Made by a program: the position numbers and the translations under genes. Positions 8,965 through 15,321 of a DNA stretch of 30,383 bases are shown here, piece by piece. The notes beneath the pieces were generated by a model. That model was not told the DNA's origin and searched no databases. It saw only the letters and a program-made list of their open reading frames with translations. Where the stretch lies: contig JBKKBI010000022.1 in the NCBI GenBank assembly GCA_046714175.1, forward strand, positions 1-30,383, written 5' to 3'. How positions within the stretch are numbered: position 1 is the first letter of the stretch; every line of letters starts with the position of its first letter. This DNA comes from UBA11373 sp046714175 (lineage in GTDB: Bacteria; Actinomycetota; Acidimicrobiia; Spongiisociales; UBA11373).

Positions 8965-10004
8965 GGGTACTGCCTCAGAATCCGCAGGTCGGGGTCGAAG
9001 AACATGCGCAGCTCTGGAACGCCGTAGCGGATCATCGCCAGCCGGTCGATGCCGATGCCGAATGCGAACCCGGAGACGGCACCCGGGTCGTACCCCACAG
9101 CCTCGAACACGTTCGGATCCACCATCCCGCACCCCAGCAATTCGATCCATCCTGAGTGCCTGCACACCCGGCACCCGGACCCCTCGCATGAGAAGCAGTC
9201 GACATGGAGCTCGGCAGAGGGTTCGGTGAACGGGAAGAAGTGGGGAAGAAAGCGCACCCGCCGCCGGGAGCCAAAGAAGGCACGGGCGAAGTGCTCCAGG
9301 GTCCCTTTGAGGTCGCCGAAGGTGATCGACTCGTCCACCGCCAGCCCATCGAACTGGTGGAACACCGGAGTATGGGTGGCATCTACCGCATCGCGTCGGT
9401 ACACCCTGCCCGGCATCACGATGTAGACAGGAGGCGAGTTGGCCTCCATGTAGTGGACCTGCACCGGGGTGGTATGAGTGCGCAGTAGTACCCCCTCCGG
9501 ATCGTCCCCATGCTCCACGTAGATCGTGTCGGACTCGAGGCGGGACGGATGGGTGGCGGGGGTGTTGAGGGCGTCGAAGTTGTAATAGGCCGTCTCCACC
9601 TCTGGCCCGGAGGCGACGGTGTAGCCCAGGGCCACGAAGATGTCCACGATCTCGTCCCACACGGTGCTCACGAGATGTGCCCGCCCCCGCCCCGGAGCCC
9701 GTCCCGGAAGCGTCATGTCGAGTGCCTCCTCGTCTAGTCGCACCTGGCGGGCCACAGCCCCCAGATCGCGCCGCCGCTCGGCCGCAAGTGCGGCGATGCG
9801 CGCCGCCACCTCGTTCACCGCCCGGCCGAGTTCACGCCGCACCTCATCGGAGGCATCACGCAGACTGCTCCGAGCCACCGTCACCGGGGCTCCGGCACCG
9901 AGCGCCTCGGCCTCGATGGCATCGACGGCGGCGGGAGTGGCCGCAGCCGCCAAGCGCGGCTCCAGGGACGCGGCCAGGGCCCGGATGTCGGCGGCGGAGA
10001 TCAC
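8961..10004 (-). CDS. pheS: Phenylalanyl-tRNA synthetase alpha subunit
   Basis: Catalytic alpha chain (347 aa) of phenylalanyl-tRNA synthetase, which acylates tRNA-Phe; pairs with PheT encoded just downstream. The N-terminal ~90 residues form the coiled-coil tRNA-binding arm. The class II core follows, with the PheS hallmark ALNTPATHPSR, the FHQFDGLAVDE motif, a cysteine-rich patch (CFSCEGSGCRVC) and the motif 3 region GIGIDRLAMIRYG near the C-terminus. The start codon is GTG (10002-10004), overlapping the upstream methyltransferase stop as GTGA; the stop overlaps pheT in the same way. The gene is therefore part of a tightly coupled string. Confidence 0.97.
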   Translation of the reverse strand: MISAADIRALAASLEPRLAAAATPAAVDAIEAEALGAGAPVTVARSSLRDASDEVRRELGRAVNEVAARIAALAAERRRDLGAVARQVRLDEEALDMTLPGRAPGRGRAHLVSTVWDEIVDIFVALGYTVASGPEVETAYYNFDALNTPATHPSRLESDTIYVEHGDDPEGVLLRTHTTPVQVHYMEANSPPVYIVMPGRVYRRDAVDATHTPVFHQFDGLAVDESITFGDLKGTLEHFARAFFGSRRRVRFLPHFFPFTEPSAELHVDCFSCEGSGCRVCRHSGWIELLGCGMVDPNVFEAVGYDPGAVSGFAFGIGIDRLAMIRYGVPELRMFFDPDLRILRQYP

Positions 10005-10729
10005 GAGGCGGGAAGGTTAGTGCCGGGTATCCCCCGCCCCGAGTAGAGGACGATCGCCGCGGCCACGGCCGCGTTGAGACTCTCCACCCCGGTTCTCATC
10101 GGGACCGTGACTCTGATGTCTGCTTCGGCGATCAGCTCCGGACCCAACCCGTGGGACTCGCTTCCGATGAGCACCGCGGCAGCCTCCGGGAGCGCCCCCG
10201 GAGCCACCCCGCCCCGGGCCACCGTGGCCACCAGGGTTCGTCCGCCGGAACGCACCTCGAGCAATGAGGCGACAGACCCCAGTGCCGTCATGAAGTGCGC
10301 CCCGGCGGCCGACCGCAGCACCTTGGGCGACCATAGATCGGCGCAGCCCGGCCCGACCAACAGTCCGTACCCGAAGGCCGCGGCGATGCGCACCAGGGTG
10401 CCCAGGTTGCCGGGGTCGCTCAGCCCCCAGGGCACCACCACCCGCCCCCCCGGTGCGACGGCGCCGCCAGGCACTGCCACTACCGCTACCGGGCTTTGCG
10501 GTGTGGCGGTAGTGGAGAGCTTGGCCAGGGTGCGCGCATCCACCACAAGCGCGACGACACCGCCATCGCGTGCCAGCGCCTGGCCGGCAGTGTCACCATC
10601 CAATACGAATAGCGACCGGAAGTGGAGCCCGGCGTCGATGGCGGCTGCCACTAGGTGCGGACCCTCGAGCAATGCCCCGCCCGAGGCTTCACGGCCCCGC
10701 CGCCGCTGCAGGCGCATCGCCGCGGTCAC
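10001..10729 (-). CDS. SpoU/TrmH-family RNA 2'-O-ribose methyltransferase
   Basis: Predicted S-adenosylmethionine-dependent RNA ribose methylase with the SPOUT knot fold (242 aa). All three family motifs are visible: NLGTLVRIA at 108-116, GSESHGL at 188-194 and VPMRTGVESLN at 208-218. The N-terminal ~90 residues form the usual L30e-like substrate-binding domain. It occupies the place of the tsnR-type gene found in actinobacteria between rplT and pheS, so an rRNA substrate is likely, but the target nucleotide cannot be deduced. The start may be the GTG at 10727-10729 or the ATG at 10715-10717; neither has a good ribosome-binding site. It ends in a GTGA overlap with pheS. Confidence 0.9.
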   Translation of the reverse strand: MTAAMRLQRRRGREASGGALLEGPHLVAAAIDAGLHFRSLFVLDGDTAGQALARDGGVVALVVDARTLAKLSTTATPQSPVAVVAVPGGAVAPGGRVVVPWGLSDPGNLGTLVRIAAAFGYGLLVGPGCADLWSPKVLRSAAGAHFMTALGSVASLLEVRSGGRTLVATVARGGVAPGALPEAAAVLIGSESHGLGPELIAEADIRVTVPMRTGVESLNAAVAAAIVLYSGRGIPGTNLPAS

Positions 10730-10754
10730 CGCAGCGTGATGCGAGGAGACCGTT

Positions 10755-11114
10755 TCAGGCGTTGCCGGACCCGGACGTGGCCTTGACCAGTGCGCCGAAG
10801 CCGGCGGGATCCGACACCGCCATCTCGGCGAGCATCTTGCGGTCGATCTCGACCTCGGCAGCCTTGAGGTTGGCCATCAGCCGGGAGTAGGTGGTGCCGT
10901 GTTCCCGGGCGGCGGCGTTGATCCGGGAGATCCAGATCTTGCGGAACTCGCCTTTACGCGCCCGCCGGTCGCGGTACGCGTCCTGCATGGCGTTCATCAC
11001 CTGCTCGTTGGCGGCGCGCACTCGGCGGGAGCGAGCCCCCTTGTAGCCGGTGGCTCGCTCGAGGATCTTGCGGCGCTTCTTCTGCGCATGCACTGAGCGC
11101 TTGATTCGTGCCAT
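10755..11114 (-). CDS. rplT: 50S ribosomal protein L20
   Basis: Ribosomal protein bL20 (119 aa), an early 23S rRNA-binding assembly protein. The N-terminus (ARIKRSVHAQKKRRKILE) and the segment GYKGARSRRVRAANEQV are diagnostic, and the length is standard. AGGAG sits 5 nt before the ATG. It lies 8 bp after rpmI in the universal infC-rpmI-rplT order. In Firmicutes and enterobacteria L20 represses this operon by binding its leader or internal RNA; whether that holds here is unknown, but the infC leader does have a terminator. Confidence 0.98.
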   Translation of the reverse strand: MARIKRSVHAQKKRRKILERATGYKGARSRRVRAANEQVMNAMQDAYRDRRARKGEFRKIWISRINAAAREHGTTYSRLMANLKAAEVEIDRKMLAEMAVSDPAGFGALVKATSGSGNA

Positions 11115-11122
11115 GGCTACTC

Positions 11123-11320
11123 CTATCTACCCAGCATCCGGCTGACCCGGGCCTCGTCAGCGCGCGATACGGCGACGTCACCCTTGAGCCGGCGCATACG
11201 CCGGCCAGACTTCTTGCCCAGCACCAAGTGGGCGCGCCACGCCTGGCGGCGTCGGAGCTTGCCGGTCCCAGTCACGGTGAACCGCTTGGCGGCGGACCGT
11301 CTCGTCTTCTGCTTCGGCAT
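11123..11320 (-). CDS. rpmI: 50S ribosomal protein L35
   Basis: Ribosomal protein bL35 (65 aa), very basic. The N-terminus MPKQKTRRSAAKRF and the segment HLVLGKKSGRRMRRLKG are characteristic. The ATG at 11318-11320 is preceded by GAGGAG at proper distance. A longer reading frame upstream overlaps infC and is not used. It lies 5 bp downstream of infC and 8 bp upstream of rplT. Confidence 0.97.
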   Translation of the reverse strand: MPKQKTRRSAAKRFTVTGTGKLRRRQAWRAHLVLGKKSGRRMRRLKGDVAVSRADEARVSRMLGR

Positions 11321-11325
11321 CTCGC

Positions 11326-11928
11326 TCACTCCTCTATCGCTTGATCGGCGCTCACCGGTTCCGGCGCGACGCCGTCTCCGGCCGCCTGGGGAGCCGCCGG
11401 CGCGGCTGGTTCCTTGCGCCGCTTCACCGGTATCAGCTGCATCGTCATATTGCGACCCTCGAGCCGGGCGTTCTGCTCGATGGCACCCCACTCCTCGACC
11501 TCCGCCGCCAGCCGCTGCAGAATCTTTGCTCCCAGCTCGGGATGGCTCAGTTCCCGCCCCCGGAACATCATTGTGATCTTCACCTTGTCACCCTCGCCGA
11601 GAAACTCCACTACCCGCCGCTTCTTCCAGTTGTAGTCGTTGTCATCGGTCTTGGGCCGGAATTTCACTTCCTTGATGACGGTTCGGGTCTGCTTCTTACG
11701 GGCCTCGCGTGATCGGACCGACAACTCGTACTTGTACTTCCCGTAATCCATCATCCGGCACACCGGTGGCTTGGCGTCGGGGGCGACTTCCACCAGGTCG
11801 AGACCGAGCTGATTGGCCAAGTACTGGGCCTCTTCGACCTTGAGCACACCGACCTGGCTCCCATCGGGCGCCACCACCCGGACCTCGCGCGCCCGGATCT
11901 TGTCGTTCACCCTCAGTTCCTGTGCGAT
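11326..11928 (-). CDS. infC: Translation initiation factor IF-3, probable AUC start
   Basis: IF-3 keeps 30S subunits free and proofreads the start codon and initiator tRNA. The product has the N-domain (VNDKIRAREVRVV...DLVEVAPDAKPPVCRMMDYGK), a linker, the C-domain (VKFRPKTDDNDYNWK...) and an acidic, Ala/Pro-rich tail of about 25 residues. The first ordinary start codon is a GTG at 11908-11910, but it has no ribosome-binding site. Six codons upstream an ATC (11926-11928) lies 10 nt after GGGAGGTT. Starting there gives IAQELRVNDKIR, which lines up without a gap with actinobacterial IF-3 N-termini of the STETRVNERIR type. IF-3 genes often use AUU/AUC starts to autoregulate, because IF-3 itself rejects such codons. 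Length from AUC is 200 aa. Confidence 0.95.
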   Translation of the reverse strand: MAQELRVNDKIRAREVRVVAPDGSQVGVLKVEEAQYLANQLGLDLVEVAPDAKPPVCRMMDYGKYKYELSVRSREARKKQTRTVIKEVKFRPKTDDNDYNWKKRRVVEFLGEGDKVKITMMFRGRELSHPELGAKILQRLAAEVEEWGAIEQNARLEGRNMTMQLIPVKRRKEPAAPAAPQAAGDGVAPEPVSADQAIEE

Positions 11929-11936
11929 GTTCGCGC

Positions 11937-11944
11937 AACCTCCC
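11937..11944 (-). promoter_or_regulatory. Ribosome-binding site that decides the infC start
   Basis: The minus strand reads GGGAGGTT here, a strong Shine-Dalgarno sequence. It is 10 nt (counted from GGAGG) before the ATC at 11926-11928 but about 28 nt before the first in-frame GTG, so it supports the AUC start. A perfect 7-bp hairpin with a 3-nt loop (11955-11961/11965-11971) sits just upstream. Confidence 0.7.
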
Positions 11945-11976
11945 GTGCCGGCTCTCCGGGAATCTCCCGGACGAAC

Positions 11977-12002
11977 AAAACGACGGCATGCGCTGCCGTC
12001 GT
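11977..12002 (-). terminator. Intrinsic terminator in the infC leader (attenuator)
   Basis: On the minus strand a 9-bp perfect stem (ACGACGGCA / TGCCGTCGT, arms 11994-12002 and 11980-11988) with a 5-nt loop runs directly into TTTTGTT. This is a textbook intrinsic terminator, located about 50 nt before the infC start and about 70 nt after the predicted transcription start. Its place between promoter and gene implies conditional readthrough; the signal sensed is unknown. Confidence 0.7.
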
Positions 12003-12022
12003 CTGACGATCGCTACCTCGGC

Positions 12023-12064
12023 TCACCGCAGGTGGCCGGGTGGGAAGCAGCGCTTCCGCTTCAT
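12023..12064 (-). CDS. Possible 13-codon upstream ORF in the infC leader
   Basis: ATG at 12062-12064 opens a 13-codon frame (MKRKRCFPPGHLR) that stops 20 nt before the leader terminator. A 6-bp hairpin with a 3-nt loop (12043-12057) lies inside it. The ATG would be only about 10 nt from the predicted transcription start, so it has no real ribosome-binding site. It could be a leader peptide controlling the terminator, or a chance frame; the composition (five Lys/Arg, two Pro) is suggestive but not evidence of translation. Confidence 0.35.
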   Translation of the reverse strand: MKRKRCFPPGHLR

Positions 12065-12079
12065 CTCGATTGTGTGATC

Positions 12080-12107
12080 AGTATACGGGGCCGGGGCGAC
12101 GGGTCAA
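12080..12107 (-). promoter_or_regulatory. Promoter of the infC-rpmI-rplT operon
   Basis: TTGACC (12102-12107) and TATACT (12080-12085) on the minus strand are 16 bp apart, a strong sigma-70-type promoter. The -35 box overlaps the rnhB stop codon. Transcription would begin near 12073, giving a leader of about 145 nt before infC. Confidence 0.72.
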
Positions 12108-12811
12108 TGCGGCCCGAATAGCCGACCCTGCGGTTCGGGGCGTTCCAGACGGCGCACCCCGTTCCACACGATCCCGTCCATGAACACCCACGATTGGCGA
12201 TGGATGGCGCTCGGCCCGAGCCACTGCAGCGCCGCCCGATGCCGCGGTCCGGGGTAACCCTTGTTTTCCTCGAACGACCAATGGGGATAGTCGGCCGCGG
12301 CCGCGATCATCATTCGATCCCGGGTCACCTTGGCCAGTATCGATGCCGCCGCGACCGTCAGGCAGGTGCGGTCCGCGCCCACCAGGGTCCGGGTGCGGGG
12401 GTGGCCGGCGAAGTCCCAGTTCCCGTCCACGACCACCGCATCGGCCTCGAGACCGAGTCCCTGGAGGGCCCGCTGTGCGGCCAGGCGCTGGGCGGCTGCC
12501 ATCCCCAGGGCATCGCACTCGGTGGCGTCGGCATGCCCCACAGCCCAGGCGCGGCACCACCCGGCTACGCGGGCGAACATCGATTCGCGCTCGGATCCGG
12601 TCAGCAGCTTGGAGTCGCGTACCTTATAGACCCGCCGCTCTCCAGGAAGCACCGCCGCCCCGACCGAGATCGGTCCCGCCCACGCGCCCCGGCCCACTTC
12701 GTCCATACCCACCACCACGGCGGCCCCGGACTCCCACAGGCTGTGTTCGACCGCAAGTCCGGGAGAGTGCCTGCGCAGGCTCGGTCGCAGCCTGGCCACG
12801 GATCCGGTCAT
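12104..12811 (-). CDS. rnhB: Ribonuclease HII
   Basis: Endonuclease that cuts the RNA strand of RNA-DNA hybrids and removes single ribonucleotides from DNA. The 235-residue product carries the RNase HII signature GMDEVGRGAWAGP, with the catalytic carboxylates probably Asp37, Glu38, Asp129 and Asp147. The DSK segment at 66-68 and the ASILAKVTRDR helix are also typical. The ~35 residues before the catalytic motif are a normal variable extension. The ATG at 12809-12811 is used; no good Shine-Dalgarno precedes it. Its usual actinobacterial partners (rplS, lepB) are not here. The infC promoter is embedded at its 3' end. Confidence 0.95.
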   Translation of the reverse strand: MTGSVARLRPSLRRHSPGLAVEHSLWESGAAVVVGMDEVGRGAWAGPISVGAAVLPGERRVYKVRDSKLLTGSERESMFARVAGWCRAWAVGHADATECDALGMAAAQRLAAQRALQGLGLEADAVVVDGNWDFAGHPRTRTLVGADRTCLTVAAASILAKVTRDRMMIAAAADYPHWSFEENKGYPGPRHRAALQWLGPSAIHRQSWVFMDGIVWNGVRRLERPEPQGRLFGPH

Positions 12812-12847
12812 GACGCCATTCTCCCCTAAGGAGAGCCGTCCCGCGTC

Positions 12848-13777
12848 TCAGCCGGTGCGGCGGTCGACACGGAACGAGGAGCCCAAGTCTGCCTTGGCGT
12901 GCTCCTTCATCTCCGAGGCCACCGCGGATGCTTCCCACTCGCTGACGAAGGACCGGCGTTGGTTGGTGGCAACCCCCAGGGACAACGAGACGATCGGGAA
13001 TGCGTGCCGCTCCCCGCGGCGATCGATCACCTCCACGCTGCCCCGCAACGCATCCTGGGCGTCGTAGAAGTCGAGAATGCCGTCGTCGAACCGCTGCATC
13101 ACTTCCTTACAGAATGCTTCTGCTCGATCGGGGTCCATGACCGCGATGAAGTCATCCCCGCCGACGTGACCGACGAAGGCCCCGGGGTCGCCACTCTGGG
13201 CGGCGGACTCCACGAGCGTGTTGGCCGTGAACTTGATCACGTTGTCGCCGCGCATGAACCCGTAGTGGTCGTTGAATGCCTTGAAGTTGTCGAGGTCGGC
13301 GTGAATCACTGCCAGCGGCCCTCCGGTGGCGATGCGTGCCGACAGCACCTCGGCGATCCGGAAGTTGCCGGGGAGGCCGGTGAGCGGTGATAGTTCGCGC
13401 AGCGACTTGGAGCGTCGCAACACAGAACCCACCCGAGCAATCAGCTCCTCGATCGCGAAAGGCTTGGTCACATAGTCGTCGGCACCGGCATCAAGTCCGC
13501 GCACCAGTTCCTCCACGGTGCTCGCCACCGTGAGCAGCACCACCGGGACATGCGCGGTTGGACCCCCGGCATGGAGCCTGCGCAGCACTTCATAGCCGTC
13601 GACGTCGGGCAGCGACAGATCGAGGAGCACCACATCGGGTGGTAATGCGGTTGCCGCGGCGAGGCCGGAGCCACCGTTGTCGGCGGTGCGCACCTCGAAG
13701 CCCTCCGCCTCCAGGCTGAAGGTGACAAACCCGAGGATGGCGGGATCGTCGTCGATTACCAGCACTCGTTTGGTCAT
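12848..13777 (-). CDS. Response regulator with REC and GGDEF domains
   Basis: A PleD-like two-domain protein (309 aa). The receiver domain (1-122) has the acidic pocket Asp10-Asp11, phospho-acceptor Asp53 in LLDLSLPDVDG and Lys105 in DYVTKPF. A GGDEF domain follows (about 130-300) with the substrate-binding DLDNFKAFND (161-170) and the active-site loop GGDDF at 206-210. The catalytic Glu of GGDEF is thus Asp, and no RxxD inhibitory site is seen before the loop. It may be a weak or feedback-insensitive diguanylate cyclase, or a degenerate one acting as sensor or scaffold. It starts 10 bp after rpe with GGGAG close to the ATG. No histidine kinase is nearby, so its partner is unknown. Confidence 0.9.
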   Translation of the reverse strand: MTKRVLVIDDDPAILGFVTFSLEAEGFEVRTADNGGSGLAAATALPPDVVLLDLSLPDVDGYEVLRRLHAGGPTAHVPVVLLTVASTVEELVRGLDAGADDYVTKPFAIEELIARVGSVLRRSKSLRELSPLTGLPGNFRIAEVLSARIATGGPLAVIHADLDNFKAFNDHYGFMRGDNVIKFTANTLVESAAQSGDPGAFVGHVGGDDFIAVMDPDRAEAFCKEVMQRFDDGILDFYDAQDALRGSVEVIDRRGERHAFPIVSLSLGVATNQRRSFVSEWEASAVASEMKEHAKADLGSSFRVDRRTG

Positions 13778-13787
13778 GTCTCCCTGC

Positions 13788-14441
13788 TCAGCTCAGCGCG
13801 GCGCGCAGACGCCCGATGGCCGCCACCGGGTCATCGGACCCAAAGATGGCGGACCCGGCGACAATCAGGTTGGCGCCGGCGTCGAGTGCCAGACGGGCAT
13901 TGTCGGGATTGATCCCCCCGTCCACCTCTATATCGGCACGATATCCCGACGAGTCAACGAGCTTTCGGGCGGCGGCAATCTTGGGGAGAACCTCCGGCAT
14001 GAAGGCCTGGCCACCGAACCCTGGTACCACCGACATCACCAGGAGCAGGTCGCAGGTCTCCAGGAACGGCGCCACCGCACCGAGGGGGGTGGCGGGATCG
14101 AGGGCCAGCCCGAAACGCAGGCCTGCGGCGCGCGCCGCAGCTTCGGCGCGGCGCGGGTCCGGGTGCACCTCGATGTGGACCGTTACCAGATCGGCCCCCG
14201 CCGCTCGCAAGGGGACGAACAGCGAGATCGGATTCGTGACCATGAGATGGCAGTCGAATTCCAGTGCGGTGCGGGATCGGAGGGAGGCGATCACCGGCAT
14301 GCCGAACGAGAGGTTGGGGACGAAGTGGCCGTCCATGACGTCGATGTGCAGGAAGTCGACATATGGCTCGACGCGCCCCACCTCCTCGGCAAGGATGGCA
14401 AAGTCGGCGGCGAGCAGCGAGGGGGCGATCCGGACCGTCAC
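13788..14441 (-). CDS. rpe: Ribulose-phosphate 3-epimerase
   Basis: Interconverts ribulose 5-phosphate and xylulose 5-phosphate in the pentose phosphate pathway. The 217-residue TIM barrel has the metal and catalytic residues in LHIDVMDGHFVPN (His32, Asp34) and CHLMVTNP (His65), then MSVVPGFGGQAF and the EVDGGIN motif with the second catalytic Asp. The start is GTG (14439-14441), preceded by TAACCT at exactly 6 nt, which implies a leaderless mRNA. In actinobacteria rpe normally follows fmt-rsmB; here ppk2 has taken the intervening place and rsmB is absent. Confidence 0.96.
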   Translation of the reverse strand: MTVRIAPSLLAADFAILAEEVGRVEPYVDFLHIDVMDGHFVPNLSFGMPVIASLRSRTALEFDCHLMVTNPISLFVPLRAAGADLVTVHIEVHPDPRRAEAAARAAGLRFGLALDPATPLGAVAPFLETCDLLLVMSVVPGFGGQAFMPEVLPKIAAARKLVDSSGYRADIEVDGGINPDNARLALDAGANLIVAGSAIFGSDDPVAAIGRLRAALS

Positions 14442-14447
14442 GGACCG

Positions 14448-14453
14448 AGGTTA
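14448..14453 (-). promoter_or_regulatory. -10 box of leaderless rpe transcript
   Basis: TAACCT on the minus strand, then 6 nt, then the GTG start of rpe. This is the spacing of actinobacterial leaderless promoters, where transcription starts on the first base of the start codon. No -35 element is apparent, which is common in this group. Confidence 0.55.
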
Positions 14454-14481
14454 CCGCCCCCCGCCCCTGCAGCGAGCGCTC

Positions 14482-14487
14482 TAGCCT
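14482..14487 (+). promoter_or_regulatory. -10 box of leaderless ppk2 transcript
   Basis: TAGCCT, then 6 nt, then the ATG of ppk2. It is arranged back to back with the rpe -10 box; only 28 bp separate the two hexamers in a 52-bp gap. There is no Shine-Dalgarno sequence before the ATG. Confidence 0.55.
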
Positions 14488-14493
14488 GCCCCG

Positions 14494-15297
14494 ATGGACC
14501 GCTATCGCATCGCCCCCGGCACCAAGGTAAAGCTGGCAAAGTTCGACCCGGCAGACACCGTCGAGTTTCCCGACGGCAAGGACGACGCGGAGAAGGCTTC
14601 CCGCAAGGCGTCAAAGCGTCTCGAGGAGCTTCAGGAGCTTCTCTACGCCCAGGGCCGCCACCGGTTGCTCGTGGTGCTGCAGGCGATGGACACCGGCGGC
14701 AAGGACGGAGTCATCCGTCACGTTTTCGAGGGCGTGAACCCGTCGGGCGTACGCGTCGCATCCTTCAAGAAGCCCACCGCTCCCGAACTTGCCCGTGACT
14801 ACCTGTGGCGGATCCATTCCCACGTCCCGGGGAACGGGGAGATCACGATCTTCAACCGATCCCACTACGAGGATGTGCTGGTGGTGCGAGTGCACTCGCT
14901 GGTTCCGCCGGAGCGATGGGAGCCGCGCTATGAGCAGATCAACGCCTTCGAGGCGATGCTCGCTGCCGAGGGGACGACCATCGTCAAGTTCTTCCTCTAC
15001 ATCTCCAAGGACGAGCAGGCGGAGAGATTGCGCTCTCGGCTCGAGGATCCCGCCAAGCAGTGGAAGTTCGCCATCGCCGACCTGGCCGAACGCGCCCACT
15101 GGGACGACTACATCGCCGCCTACGAGGCCGTGCTCAGCCGCACCTCGACCCCCGCGGCCCCCTGGTACGTGGTGCCCTCGGATCACAAGTGGTATCGCAA
15201 CCTGGTGGTGGGACGGGTACTGGTCTCCACCCTGGAAGCGCTGCAGATGACCTACCCGCCGCCGGCGCCCGACCTCGATGGCGTCGTGATCGAGTAG
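14494..15297 (+). CDS. ppk2: Polyphosphate kinase 2 family protein, class III-like
   Basis: Transfers phosphate between polyphosphate and nucleotides. The Walker A motif is AMDTGGKDG (64-72), the Walker B region FNRSHYEDVLVVRV (120-133), and the lid segment lies around KQWKF (about 189). The 267-residue length and the KLQELLYA/DTVEF-type N-terminus closely resemble class III PPK2 enzymes such as that of Meiothermus ruber, which phosphorylate AMP and ADP; the class assignment is from remembered family sequences. It is cytoplasmic, single-domain, and probably uses polyphosphate to regenerate ADP/ATP. It interrupts an otherwise minus-strand region between fmt and rpe, and its -10 box suggests its own leaderless transcript. 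Confidence 0.92.
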   Translation: MDRYRIAPGTKVKLAKFDPADTVEFPDGKDDAEKASRKASKRLEELQELLYAQGRHRLLVVLQAMDTGGKDGVIRHVFEGVNPSGVRVASFKKPTAPELARDYLWRIHSHVPGNGEITIFNRSHYEDVLVVRVHSLVPPERWEPRYEQINAFEAMLAAEGTTIVKFFLYISKDEQAERLRSRLEDPAKQWKFAIADLAERAHWDDYIAAYEAVLSRTSTPAAPWYVVPSDHKWYRNLVVGRVLVSTLEALQMTYPPPAPDLDGVVIE

Positions 15298-15321
15298 CCA
15301 CCAGCCAGGCGCCCACCGGGT

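Noticed and set aside
8965..9660. N-terminal extension of pheT
   Set aside because: The extra residues are a frame-shifted shadow of pheS; the GTG at 8964 gives the canonical PheT N-terminus and a GTGA overlap.
13677..14798. Plus-strand open frame of about 370 codons overlapping the response regulator, rpe and ppk2
   Set aside because: It crosses three real genes and both divergent promoters and has no family resemblance.
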